The position numbers were made by a program, and so were the translations under genes. Under the pieces are notes generated by a model. That model made no database searches. It worked only from the letters and a program-made list of their open reading frames with translations, and was not told where the DNA came from. Source: Halalkalirubrum salinum (GTDB lineage Archaea > Halobacteriota > Halobacteria > Halobacteriales > Haloferacaceae). Taken from it: a DNA stretch of 64,000 nucleotides. Below, piece after piece: positions 45,737-53,696 of the stretch; the stretch's first letter is position 1; each line of letters begins with the position of its first letter. The DNA is taken from the NCBI RefSeq assembly GCF_005543295.1, contig NZ_SRSG01000015.1:62001-126000 (forward strand), written 5' to 3'.

Positions 45737-46999
45737 TTACGCAGCGAACTGGAGAATCGCCTCTGCGACGAGATCGATTCCGAGTTCAATCGCATCTTCA
45801 TCGATGTCGAACTCGGACGTGTGGTGGCCCGAGGGGTTGCTGGCGCCGATCCCGATGTAGGTTGCCGTTCCACCCGTCTCTTGGACGCGCCGGATCAGGA
45901 ATGATGCATCCTCACTTCCGGCGATGGGTTCCCGCAGGATCACGTGATCAATGTCGGGAACCGCATTGGCAGCATCCGAGACAATCCCGACCATTTCTCC
46001 GTCAGGTTCGAAGGTTGTCGTTTGGCCGTACACCGAGCGGGCAACGTCCACATCGTGCATCTCTGCGGCGGCCTCGACAATCCGGACGGCTTCGTCGGTC
46101 ATGTAGTTTTCGAGCTCCGGCGTTTCTCCTCTGAGTTCAACTCGCATCATTGCTTGATCGGCGATAACGTTCTGCTGATTCGGGGCAGATACTTCCCCGA
46201 TGTTGACCCGAGTCCCCCCGTCACCGTGCCGGGGGATCGCGTAGAGGTTTTGAATCGCCGCGGACATCGCTTGGAGCGCATTTCTCCCCTCGTTCGGAGC
46301 ATGTCCCGCGTGGCTAGGGGCACCCTCATAACGGACATCGTACTTCGTGTTCGGCAGCGGCGTCTCACGACCGGCGATAATCGTCCCGGTCTCGTGACCG
46401 AGGCCGAGGTGGACTGTCATGAAGTGATCGACTGCCTCAAGATGATCTGTCTCACTCATCGGCTTTCCGCCGCGGCCGCCCTCCTCAGCAGGTTGAAAAA
46501 ACAACTTGAGCGTTCCATCGAATTCGCTTCGATTGATCGCGCGGGCGACGCCGACGCCAATCGCCGTATGGCCGTCGTGTCCACAGGCGTGCATCAGACC
46601 CCTGTGTCGACTTATGAATTCTTCGCGTGCAGGCGCGTGATCTGGGATAGTTGATTCTGTGATTTTAAGAGCGTCCATGTCAATCCGGATACCGACAGTG
46701 GGACCATCGCCGTAGCGTTTCGTCGCGACGAGACCTGTAACATCACCCATTTGCTCGAGGTATTCTTCGGGGGCGCCGTGGTCAAGTGCCCGTTGGCGAG
46801 CAGCGGCAATCTCTTCGGAGGACGGTACACCAAGTCGGGATGCCTCGTTGACAGCGTTCGCACCAAGCGCCAGTTCGAATCCCAGTTCGTCGAGAATCGC
46901 AGCCACGATTGCGGTCGTTCGAAACTCGGTCCACCCTACTTCGGGGTGGCAGTGAAGGTCCCGACGCAATTCGATCACGGAGAGGTCACTGTACTCCAT
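45737..46999 (-). CDS. M20D-type amidohydrolase (hippurate/IAA-amino acid/aminobenzoyl-glutamate hydrolase group)
   Basis: A 420-residue zinc amidohydrolase. It begins with IELRRDLHCHPEVGWTEFRT, has GIRIDMDALKI, MHACGHDGHTAIGVGVARAI (Cys and His ligands), FFQPAEEGGRGGKPM (catalytic Glu pair), the VHLGLGHETG strand and the C-terminal HHTSEFDIDEDA with the last His. These are the M20D features of enzymes that split N-acyl or N-aroyl amino acids such as aminobenzoyl-glutamate. A stretch of about 35 residues after the first helix (NEASRLGVPSSEEI) is like AbgA/AbgB-type members. It lies leftward downstream of the second HyuB gene. Confidence 0.9.
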   Translation of the reverse strand: MEYSDLSVIELRRDLHCHPEVGWTEFRTTAIVAAILDELGFELALGANAVNEASRLGVPSSEEIAAARQRALDHGAPEEYLEQMGDVTGLVATKRYGDGPTVGIRIDMDALKITESTIPDHAPAREEFISRHRGLMHACGHDGHTAIGVGVARAINRSEFDGTLKLFFQPAEEGGRGGKPMSETDHLEAVDHFMTVHLGLGHETGTIIAGRETPLPNTKYDVRYEGAPSHAGHAPNEGRNALQAMSAAIQNLYAIPRHGDGGTRVNIGEVSAPNQQNVIADQAMMRVELRGETPELENYMTDEAVRIVEAAAEMHDVDVARSVYGQTTTFEPDGEMVGIVSDAANAVPDIDHVILREPIAGSEDASFLIRRVQETGGTATYIGIGASNPSGHHTSEFDIDEDAIELGIDLVAEAILQFAA

Positions 47000-47241
47000 T
47001 AAAATGAATTCGGTGGGTAGAACGCAAAAAGCTGCCTGTAGCTTTCATCGTCTTGTCAAATGATCTTGGAGTGTCGAGCTAACAGTCGATCCAGACCAGT
47101 GGCTTTCGTCGAAGATCTCATTTGTATTAATCGTTACATCATGACTTCTCCACATAAACGACAACTGCAGGCCGATTCCGGTCTGGCACACCCGGCGCAC
47201 GTCTGAGGCGATTATTTAATAACACGAGTGCTACACTCACC

Positions 47242-47805
47242 ATGCGCCGGCGCACACTCCTCGTAACCGTCGCAGCAATTACCAGCGGGGGGTGTACATC
47301 ACTGATCGATGACAACCGATCAACTGAGAATTCGGATGGTGGCAACGAGGTCGCAGAGAACGAGACGGCGTCGGGCGAGACAGTGCTGGCTCGACTCCCC
47401 AATCCAGAGGCGTTCGACGCAGACTACGAGGTCGTAGATAGCGAGTTTTCGCCTCGTCGAGAGGATAGTACAGGTCGGACGTACCAGTACAGCGGCCCCC
47501 GTGAGGACCGTCCCCAGAGGCTCCGTATCGGTTTAGTGGAGTTTCCGTCCAACGCCGAAGCTGCAGCCCATTTTCATGATGTTCTCGAACATATTCAGGA
47601 GTTGTATTCTGATGCGAGCGAACACGTATACACCGCTGGGAACGTTCGTTCGGTTCGGGAGTTCCGGACGTGGACTTCCGAAGAAACGTATCTTGCGATA
47701 GTGATCGCTCATGCCGGCCACACTGTCGTTCTGGGCAGATCTGAGGATCGCACGCAGTACGATCACTCGGTGCTTCGCAACGCTGTTCATGCGATCGAGT
47801 TCTAA
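47242..47805 (+). CDS. Predicted lipoprotein of unknown function
   Basis: A 187-residue protein. The N-terminus RRRTLLVTVAAI plus TSGGC looks like a short Tat or Sec signal with a lipobox Cys at about residue 18, followed by an acidic Asn/Glu/Ser-rich linker to about residue 45. The mature domain (YEVVDSEFSPRRED, later FPSNAEAAAHFHDVLEHIQE) is a small alpha/beta fold I do not recognise. It is monocistronic and surrounded by island genes. It may be a cell-surface protein unrelated to the catabolic genes. Confidence 0.7.
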   Translation: MRRRTLLVTVAAITSGGCTSLIDDNRSTENSDGGNEVAENETASGETVLARLPNPEAFDADYEVVDSEFSPRREDSTGRTYQYSGPREDRPQRLRIGLVEFPSNAEAAAHFHDVLEHIQELYSDASEHVYTAGNVRSVREFRTWTSEETYLAIVIAHAGHTVVLGRSEDRTQYDHSVLRNAVHAIEF

Positions 47806-47956
47806 TAATTTTTGACAGATTATAAACTGGTATTGTGACTTTCGAAGATAGTCTTCACATAAGAATACAGCGGGAACATATATTTTTGCGTACTCTCAAC
47901 GGCAGTACTAACTTTGCCTAAGAGATGGAAAATCAGGCTATATTGGAGCCGATCAA

Positions 47957-48385
47957 ATGAGTCTTTCCGAACTTACAGAAGTTTTGGACGAGATTGACTC
48001 TTTTGAGCGTGAGAGAACGTATCTCTAGGTCATTGAGCTGGCGATCTTGTTGTATAATTCTGGAAAGCTTTTATGAAGATCGCGCGCACGTACTCGGGTG
48101 GCTTCGAGTGGTCAGATGTTGAGGTGTAGAACTGGGTCCAAAGGTTTGGTACACGCTTGCGTGAGACCGGTCGGCGGCGCTGCGCCGACCTGCCATCGAT
48201 GCTGCTGATGAATGAGATCACGATCAAACAGCACGGCGAAGAGTTCGTATTGTTTGTAGCTGCTAATTTTGAGACACGCCATCTCATCCACGCCTCAGTT
48301 GTACCATCGGGGAACTACCTCACAACCCGGCAATTTCTGACGAAAATCGTGCCGAATTATATGGCCGAATCCTCGCCTTTTTTCA
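47957..48385 (+). pseudogene. Degenerate IS6-like transposase fragment
   Basis: A broken DDE transposase of haloarchaeal type. Readable pieces in order: SELTEVLDEIDSFERERTYL, an in-frame stop at 48026, IELAILLYNSGK, GWLRV, a stop before NWVQRFGTRLRETGRR, and LPSMLLMNEITIKQHGEEFV, where the first catalytic Asp of V-D-E-T is replaced by Asn. ETRHLIHASV and NYLTTRQFLTKI follow. The rest of the catalytic domain is missing where the zinc dehydrogenase begins. It cannot be functional. Confidence 0.7.
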
Positions 48386-48406
48386 CTTGTCTCTCTATCA
48401 GCACAT

Positions 48407-49435
48407 ATGCGAGCCGCGCACATCACGCAGTACGGCGACCCCGAAGAGACACTCAAACTCGTCGACATGGAGGCCCCCGAACCCGGTCCAAACGAGGTTC
48501 GTATAGCGGTAGAGGCTGTCGCGCTCAACCATCTGGATGTGTTCGCGCGAAAGGGACATCCGGCGGATGAGGGCAAGTTCCCAAAACAGACAGGCAGTGA
48601 CATCGCGGGCGTTGTGGACGCAGTTGGCGACAACGCCGACGACGCGTGGGTCGGGGAAGAGGTTGTCGTTTACCCAGGCGTCTCCTGTGGGGAGTGCGAG
48701 TTCTGCATGGCCGGCGAGCACACAATGTGTCATGAGTACGAGATTATCGGCGAAGACCGATCCGGTGGGCTCGCAGAGGACGTCGTCGTCCCCGAGTGGA
48801 ATCTCGAACCCAAGCCTGAATCGATAGACTTCGTCACAGCGGCGGCGGTCCCTGTGACATTCACTACCGCATGGCGGATGATCGTCACCGCGGGCAAGCT
48901 CCGACCCGCCGAGCGCGCGCTGATCCTCGGCGCCAGCGGCGGCGTCGGCAACGCCGCACTCAAGATTGCCGAGCGATTGGGCGCAACCGTCTACGCGACC
49001 ACCTCCACGGAAAAAAAAGCCGCCGTCGTGCGCGAGCACGCTGACGAGGTCATCGACCACACTGCGGTTGAGTTCGACGAGGCGGTGATGACACTGACCG
49101 ACGGTCGCGGCGTCGATCTCGTCGCAGAACACGTCGGACAGACGACGTGGCAGCAGTCGATTAACGCGATGGCAATGGGTGGACGGATGGTGGTCTGTGG
49201 CGCGACCTCCGGTCCAGAGCCAAATATCGACATCCGATCGCTCTACCAGCACCACCGCCAGATCCGTGGCGCGCCGATGGGGAATCGTCAGGACTTCGGT
49301 GATGTGCTCTCACTGGTCGCCAACGGTGAACTTGAACCGCGAATCGACCGCATTCTTCCGCTCCACCGGATCGCCGAGGGTCACGCCGCCATCGATAATC
49401 GCGACGTGATTGGGAAAGTTGTGATCCGTCCGTAA
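48407..49435 (+). CDS. Zinc-dependent medium-chain alcohol dehydrogenase
   Basis: A 342-residue MDR-superfamily enzyme. It has the GroES-like domain with GSDIAGVVDAVG, the structural zinc site CGECEFCMAGEHTMC (four Cys), and a Rossmann domain with LILGASGGVGNAALKIAERLGA, plus VAEHVGQTTW and GRMVVCGATSG. The Cys expected as first catalytic-zinc ligand is not evident in NHLDVFARKG, so it may belong to a quinone-reductase-like or single-zinc subgroup. The start lies only about 20 bases behind the transposase remnant, so its promoter is probably within transposon-derived sequence. Confidence 0.9.
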   Translation: MRAAHITQYGDPEETLKLVDMEAPEPGPNEVRIAVEAVALNHLDVFARKGHPADEGKFPKQTGSDIAGVVDAVGDNADDAWVGEEVVVYPGVSCGECEFCMAGEHTMCHEYEIIGEDRSGGLAEDVVVPEWNLEPKPESIDFVTAAAVPVTFTTAWRMIVTAGKLRPAERALILGASGGVGNAALKIAERLGATVYATTSTEKKAAVVREHADEVIDHTAVEFDEAVMTLTDGRGVDLVAEHVGQTTWQQSINAMAMGGRMVVCGATSGPEPNIDIRSLYQHHRQIRGAPMGNRQDFGDVLSLVANGELEPRIDRILPLHRIAEGHAAIDNRDVIGKVVIRP

Positions 49436-49704
49436 CCGGGCATTCACAGTGACGATCTGCGGAAAACGTATTAGATTCCTATGGAGGGCTGAAACTTATA
49501 GATCATTTGTTCGATATTTATGAAGAGACTTCAGTTCGGACGTCCTACTGATTATTCTATTAAAAGAATTAGAATGCTATCTATAATATTAACATAACTT
49601 TTTTACCACCTCAGTAAAATGAGGTAGTGTATCACATAGCATCCAAAGATGATCCACACAACCTACATATGAATATTCGAACTATCACCGGCATAGTACC
49701 AAGA

Positions 49705-50394
49705 ATGAAGCTCCTAGCGGCGATTCTCGTCGTTGGCCTGTTGCTCGGGCCAGGTACTGTCGCCGCACAGGACGCGCAACCGTCGGCCGACCTCGCAGGC
49801 GCGTCGATCACTGTTGACGTCGGCGAGACCAACACCGTTACCGCAGAATACCAGTTTAATGTATCTGAGGCTGGGAGCGGCGACAGCGAGATCAGCTCGA
49901 TCAGCGGCACGATTTGGAAGCTTCCAGATCGAGACATTAGCGACATCTCTGCAACTGTTGACGGTGAAAGCGTCGACCCATCCGTGAGCGAGGGAGATCG
50001 TCATCTCGACGTCTCGTTCCCCGTTGGGGGGGTTGAGGACGGCGACACCGTGACGGTCACCTTAGAGTACGAAGTCGCCGGACCGGCCGGCAAGATCCGG
50101 GCCCCACTCTGGGTTCCGGAGTACTCGACGCCCGGACAGGCCAACGTTATCGACATGACATTGAACTTCCCCGAGGAGACAACGGTGTCCGGGAGCACCT
50201 TCCCGAGCCCCGATGGCGTTGACGGCAACGTCGCGAGCTACGACCTGCTCCACACTCCAGGGTTCGTCGCAGCAGAGTATGATGATACCGGACCGGGAAT
50301 CCTCACCACAGACACGCTCTACTCCATCCTTGGCGTGGTTGTGATGGTGGGATTCATTGTCGGGGGACTAGCAATTGACCGCAAGACAGCGTGA
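49705..50394 (+). CDS. Exported protein with C-terminal membrane anchor, upstream of sodium symporter
   Basis: A 229-residue protein of no recognised family. The ATG at 49705 (MKLLAAILVVGLLLGPG) begins a Sec-type signal peptide ending near VAAQDAQ; an in-frame upstream ATG would bury it. A beta-rich extracellular domain follows (about 25-190, with repeated VTVTLEYEV-type strands), then one membrane helix (about 203-223, YSILGVVVMVGFIVGGLAID) and a short basic tail. It is five bases upstream of a 49-residue membrane protein and then the symporter, so it may be an extracytoplasmic partner of that carrier. The function is inferred only from this order. Confidence 0.7.
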   Translation: MKLLAAILVVGLLLGPGTVAAQDAQPSADLAGASITVDVGETNTVTAEYQFNVSEAGSGDSEISSISGTIWKLPDRDISDISATVDGESVDPSVSEGDRHLDVSFPVGGVEDGDTVTVTLEYEVAGPAGKIRAPLWVPEYSTPGQANVIDMTLNFPEETTVSGSTFPSPDGVDGNVASYDLLHTPGFVAAEYDDTGPGILTTDTLYSILGVVVMVGFIVGGLAIDRKTA

Positions 50395-50399
50395 AAAAA

Positions 50400-50549
50400 A
50401 TGTCTGTACTAATCGCAATGCTCACACCGTTCGTTCTCGTCGGATTCCTGTTTGTGACGGCGGCGCTGCTGTGGGCACGACACAAGGGCGGCGAGGTATC
50501 GGAGCAAGAGATTGGCAGCGAGGAACTCGAACGCGGGGGTGATAACTGA
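50400..50549 (+). CDS. 49-residue single-helix membrane protein overlapping the symporter gene
   Basis: A very short gene that would be missed by a length cut-off. It encodes MSVLIAMLTPFVLVGFLFVT, a continuing helix AALLWARHKGG and an acidic tail EVSEQEIGSEELERGGDN. Its TGA stop overlaps the ATG of the sodium symporter (TGATG), the arrangement of translational coupling, and it starts five bases after the previous stop. Small helical partners encoded next to sodium:solute symporters are known (for example YhdT beside PanF and DUF3311-type proteins); this one is similar in position but I cannot assign it to a family. Confidence 0.75.
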   Translation: MSVLIAMLTPFVLVGFLFVTAALLWARHKGGEVSEQEIGSEELERGGDN

Positions 50550-52027
50550 TGGCAGTGATCGGCACCGTCGGTTGGGTATTCATTATTACCATCGCGCTGT
50601 ACTTCCTCGTGATCTTCGGGATCGGAGTGTACGGCTACCTCACGACCAAAGATGAGGATGATTTCCTTGTCGCGAACCGAGAGATTGGCCCCGCGGTCGG
50701 GGCGGCGACACTCTCGGCGACGCAGATGAGTGCTGGGACGTTTGTCGGCACGCTCGGGGTCCACTACCTCACAGGTGTGAGCTTTGTCTACATTTGGGTC
50801 GGACTCTGGCTGGGGTGGATGGTCTCGCTGGTGTTCGTCGCACCACAGATGCGACGGTTCGGCAAAATAACTGTCCCTGACTTCATCGCGGTACGGTTCG
50901 GTGACGACGGCGCCGGCGGCGACCGAATGAGGGCGTTCTCGGCAACCCTGATTGTCGTCGCCTACACAGTGTACATCAGCGCCCAGTACACCGGCGCTGG
51001 ACTGATCTTCCAGTCCATCTTCGGTGTCTCGAATACGGTGGGGATGGCAATCATGGTCGCCATCATCATCGCCTACACGGCGTTCGGCGGGATGCGTGCG
51101 AGCGCGCTGACGGACTTCGTGCAAATAATTATCATGACCGTTGGTGCCATCATAGCGATCCCGATCTTACTCGGGAACATCGGTGGGGTCATCGAACTGG
51201 AACTGATGCTGACCTCAATCAACCCAGCGCTACTGGGCTGGGCGAATACCCCTCTGCAGGTGGGCACAATCGCGCTCGCGTTCGGCTTCGGGATGCTCGG
51301 CGCACCCTACGAGATCGTCCGTATCTACTCGATGCGTGACGAGCAGACGGTGCGCTACGCAATCGGGACGACGTTGATCTTCCAAATCCTGATTGGCGCC
51401 GGCGTCGCCGTAGTCGGGATGAGTATGCGTGTGCTCTACCCGCAGCTCACCACTCCCGACCTCGCGAGCGTCATCATGAGCATCGACGTACTGGGGCCGA
51501 TCCTTGGTGCGCTCGTCATCGGCGCGATACTCTCGGCAATGTTGAGTACCGTCGACTCGATCATGATCGTCTCGGCGGGCGCCATCGCCCACGATATCTA
51601 CGCCGAACTGCTCAATCCCGAAGCGAGCGAGAAGCGAAAGCTCTGGGCCAACCGGCTTGCAGTGATCGCTGTGGGAATCATCCCGTTCTTCCTCGCGCTG
51701 TACGGTGAGGTGTTGGGCGGATTGGTCCAGTTCATCGTGCTGCTTCAGGCGGCGATCATCGGGGCGACATTCTCGATGCCGCTGCTGCTGGGATTACATT
51801 GGGATCGCATCAACACCCCCGGGACGTTCATCGGGATGTTGATCGGATTCATCACGGTACTCGTCTGGCACTTCTCGGTCGACGGCGGCGTCGTCACGGG
51901 TGTCCTCGCCCAGATCGATCCTGTCGTTCCGGGCGTGTTGATGTGCCTGATCGGGATGATCGGCGGCTCCTACCTCACTTCAAAGCCGACGAAGGAGGCG
52001 CTCGCGCCGTTCTTCGACGTGCAGTAA
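50549..52027 (+). CDS. Sodium:solute symporter (SSS family)
   Basis: A 492-residue membrane protein with about thirteen hydrophobic helices. Family pattern: an N-terminal extracytoplasmic helix, then the DFLVANREIGPAVGAATLSATQMSAGTFVGT region in parts (SSS motif with conserved Ala/Ser/Thr in the first core helix), GWMVSLVFVAPQMRRFGKITVPDFIAVRFG in parts, YTAFGGMRASALTDFVQ (core helix signature) and GAILSAMLSTVDSIMIVSAGAIAHDIY in parts with the sodium-site Ser/Thr-Asp. It would import an organic solute such as an amino acid, pantothenate or a small acid with sodium. It is the third gene of a compact three-gene operon. Confidence 0.93.
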   Translation: MAVIGTVGWVFIITIALYFLVIFGIGVYGYLTTKDEDDFLVANREIGPAVGAATLSATQMSAGTFVGTLGVHYLTGVSFVYIWVGLWLGWMVSLVFVAPQMRRFGKITVPDFIAVRFGDDGAGGDRMRAFSATLIVVAYTVYISAQYTGAGLIFQSIFGVSNTVGMAIMVAIIIAYTAFGGMRASALTDFVQIIIMTVGAIIAIPILLGNIGGVIELELMLTSINPALLGWANTPLQVGTIALAFGFGMLGAPYEIVRIYSMRDEQTVRYAIGTTLIFQILIGAGVAVVGMSMRVLYPQLTTPDLASVIMSIDVLGPILGALVIGAILSAMLSTVDSIMIVSAGAIAHDIYAELLNPEASEKRKLWANRLAVIAVGIIPFFLALYGEVLGGLVQFIVLLQAAIIGATFSMPLLLGLHWDRINTPGTFIGMLIGFITVLVWHFSVDGGVVTGVLAQIDPVVPGVLMCLIGMIGGSYLTSKPTKEALAPFFDVQ

Positions 52028-52066
52028 CCACCTTCCACGTGGGAGGCTTCACGACCACTCTTAACC

Positions 52067-52458
52067 CATGCAGCCAATCACGACCGTCGACATCGAGACA
52101 CGCACTATTCCACTCGCGGACTCATTCCCAACCAGCTACGGCAATCTGCCAACGACCACTGCTACGTTCGGGTGAGTGACGGCGAAACCGTCGGCTATGG
52201 CGATGGTGTCGCACTGCAGATGTTCACTGTGGAGGCCGCCGAGCGCACGCTCCGGGCGATCTCACCCATCGAGCGCCCCGAGTACGTTGAGTACATTGAA
52301 CAGCTGGTCGCACCCGAAGCAACCATAGACCTCCAGCATCTGCGCTGCCACAGTGGCTTGCCGATTTTCGCTGACGAGTCGATCCACGGTCTCGGAGACG
52401 TTCGCATATGGCTGGCTGAGCCGGCGGCAGTCTCGGGCGTCTGTCTGAAGCTGAGGGT
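52067..52458 (+). pseudogene. Enolase-superfamily gene broken by frameshift, internal deletion and an insertion element
   Basis: Comparison with the intact gene at 17508 shows the damage. The start (TTVDIETRTIPLADSFPTSY) is in one frame and meets a stop at 52173; the next frame continues as CYVRVSDGETVGYGDGVAL. One base lost at about 52157 would explain this. After QMFT the text jumps to VEAAERTLRAISPIERPEYV, so about 130 residues with the KxK motif and first metal Asp are gone. ADESIHG and VSGVCLKL follow, and there the terminal repeat of the adjacent IS begins. The C-terminal quarter is absent on the other side of the IS. Confidence 0.8.
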
Positions 52459-53520
52459 GTCATAGAACTCTTGTCACACCGTGATGATCGTGCTTCCCGG
52501 ATTGTCTCCTCGTTCGTAGTTGGTGATCGCAGTGACGAGACGTAGACACAGCGACAGGAACACCTGTGCTCGTGCATGGACGCGGCCTCGGGCGCGGACG
52601 TGCCCGAGGCCGCAGTCCTTCACTGCGTTGTTAGTTCGTTCGACACCTGTCCGGCGGTTGTACGTCTCATCTAACGTCGATTGCTTCAGCTTCACATCCT
52701 CGCTGTGTTCTTTGATACGATCTTCGACCCTGTACTCAATGTATTTCGGATCGTTGGTGTTTCGCGGGTTGTATGGGGCAATTGGCACGACTCCTGCGGC
52801 CAGCAGGTAGTCGTGCCACTTGAGTGTATCGTACGCGCTGTCACCCACCATCCACATCGGTTTCCCGACGGCGAGCGCGTCACGTGTGACGCGCATCGCC
52901 GTCTCTTCTGGTGCTTGTTTGCTTTCAGTGAACTCCGCCGCAATCGGGATTTTTGACCCGGTCGAAACAATCGTGCAGCCATAGCCATAGTAGTACTCTT
53001 CAGCCGTCGGATCGTAACACTTCGACGCATCTTGATCGGCGGCATCGTCCTCACGTCTGTCGAATCAATGGAGTAGGTCAACTCGAGCAGGCCGCGGATG
53101 GCGGCCTGCTCGACGAGATGGTCGAAGACCTCGTCTACGACGTGTTCAAGATCGGTGAGGAACCGATCGACCGCGTCTCTCGACGGCGGTCGATCGAAGT
53201 CACAACTAAGCCAGACCAGAGGATTGTTCAGTTCCCGTACAACCGGGCGAATCCCGTAGATGTCCTTGTAATAGCAATGGAGAAAGCCACGCATCATTTC
53301 GGGGGGTTTTAGATCTCGTGTTCGCCCCGTCTGCGCCGGGGCGAACACGTCGAACTCTTTGAGAAACTCGAAAGAGAGATACTCAAACAGCGCTATTGTC
53401 TCTGTTTCCACGACATTGAAAAACGTCTCTACCGAAGGATCATCTTGCAGGGTCGCTGGGCTCATTCCACCTCAGCGTTCACCCTGCTCTTTGGTATGGT
53501 AACTGTTCTATGACACCCTC
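52453..53520. mobile_element. Haloarchaeal IS4/IS5-type insertion sequence
   Basis: An element of about 1068 bases. It has perfect 16-base terminal inverted repeats: GAGGGTGTCATAGAAC at 52453-52468 and its complement at 53505-53520. It carries one leftward transposase gene with a frameshift. I see no matching target duplication in the flanks (AAGCT on the left, GATGC on the right), and the gene it interrupts does not continue on the right, so a deletion has probably accompanied or followed insertion. Confidence 0.8.
52474..53465 (-). pseudogene. DDE transposase of the IS element, frameshifted
   Basis: The N-terminal half (SPATLQDDPSVETFFNVVET, then FDVFAPAQTGRTRDLKPPEMM) reads up to LTYSIDSTDVRTMP, which holds the first catalytic Asp. 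Just after this, near 53040, the frame changes. The other frame continues with EETAMRVTRDALAVGKPMWM, VGDSAYDTLKWHDYLLAAGV (second Asp) and NRRTGVERTNNAVKDCGLGH (Glu). One missing G in the run at about 53038-53043 would restore a single protein of about 330 residues. No slippery heptamer is visible, so this is probably a real mutation or a sequencing error rather than programmed frameshifting. Confidence 0.8.
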
Positions 53521-53655
53521 GATGCCACCTATCGCGGCGAACCAGACTTGCTATAGCTTCTACACTGGGGTAAGCTAGACATGCTGTAGCGACCACAAGA
53601 AGGGCGCTTTGTACGCTCTCGAGTCGTCTCACAATAGGATGTAACTGCGTGCCAA

Positions 53656-53667
53656 TATTTATATTAA
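53656..53667 (+). promoter_or_regulatory. TATA box of M28 paralogue 3
   Basis: An A+T-only block (TATTTATATTAA) lies about 30-40 bases before the ATG at 53697. It falls inside a longer in-frame extension beginning at 53649, which argues that 53697 is the real start. Confidence 0.45.
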
Positions 53668-53696
53668 CTCACGCCCATGCCCGAACGCAACCTACA

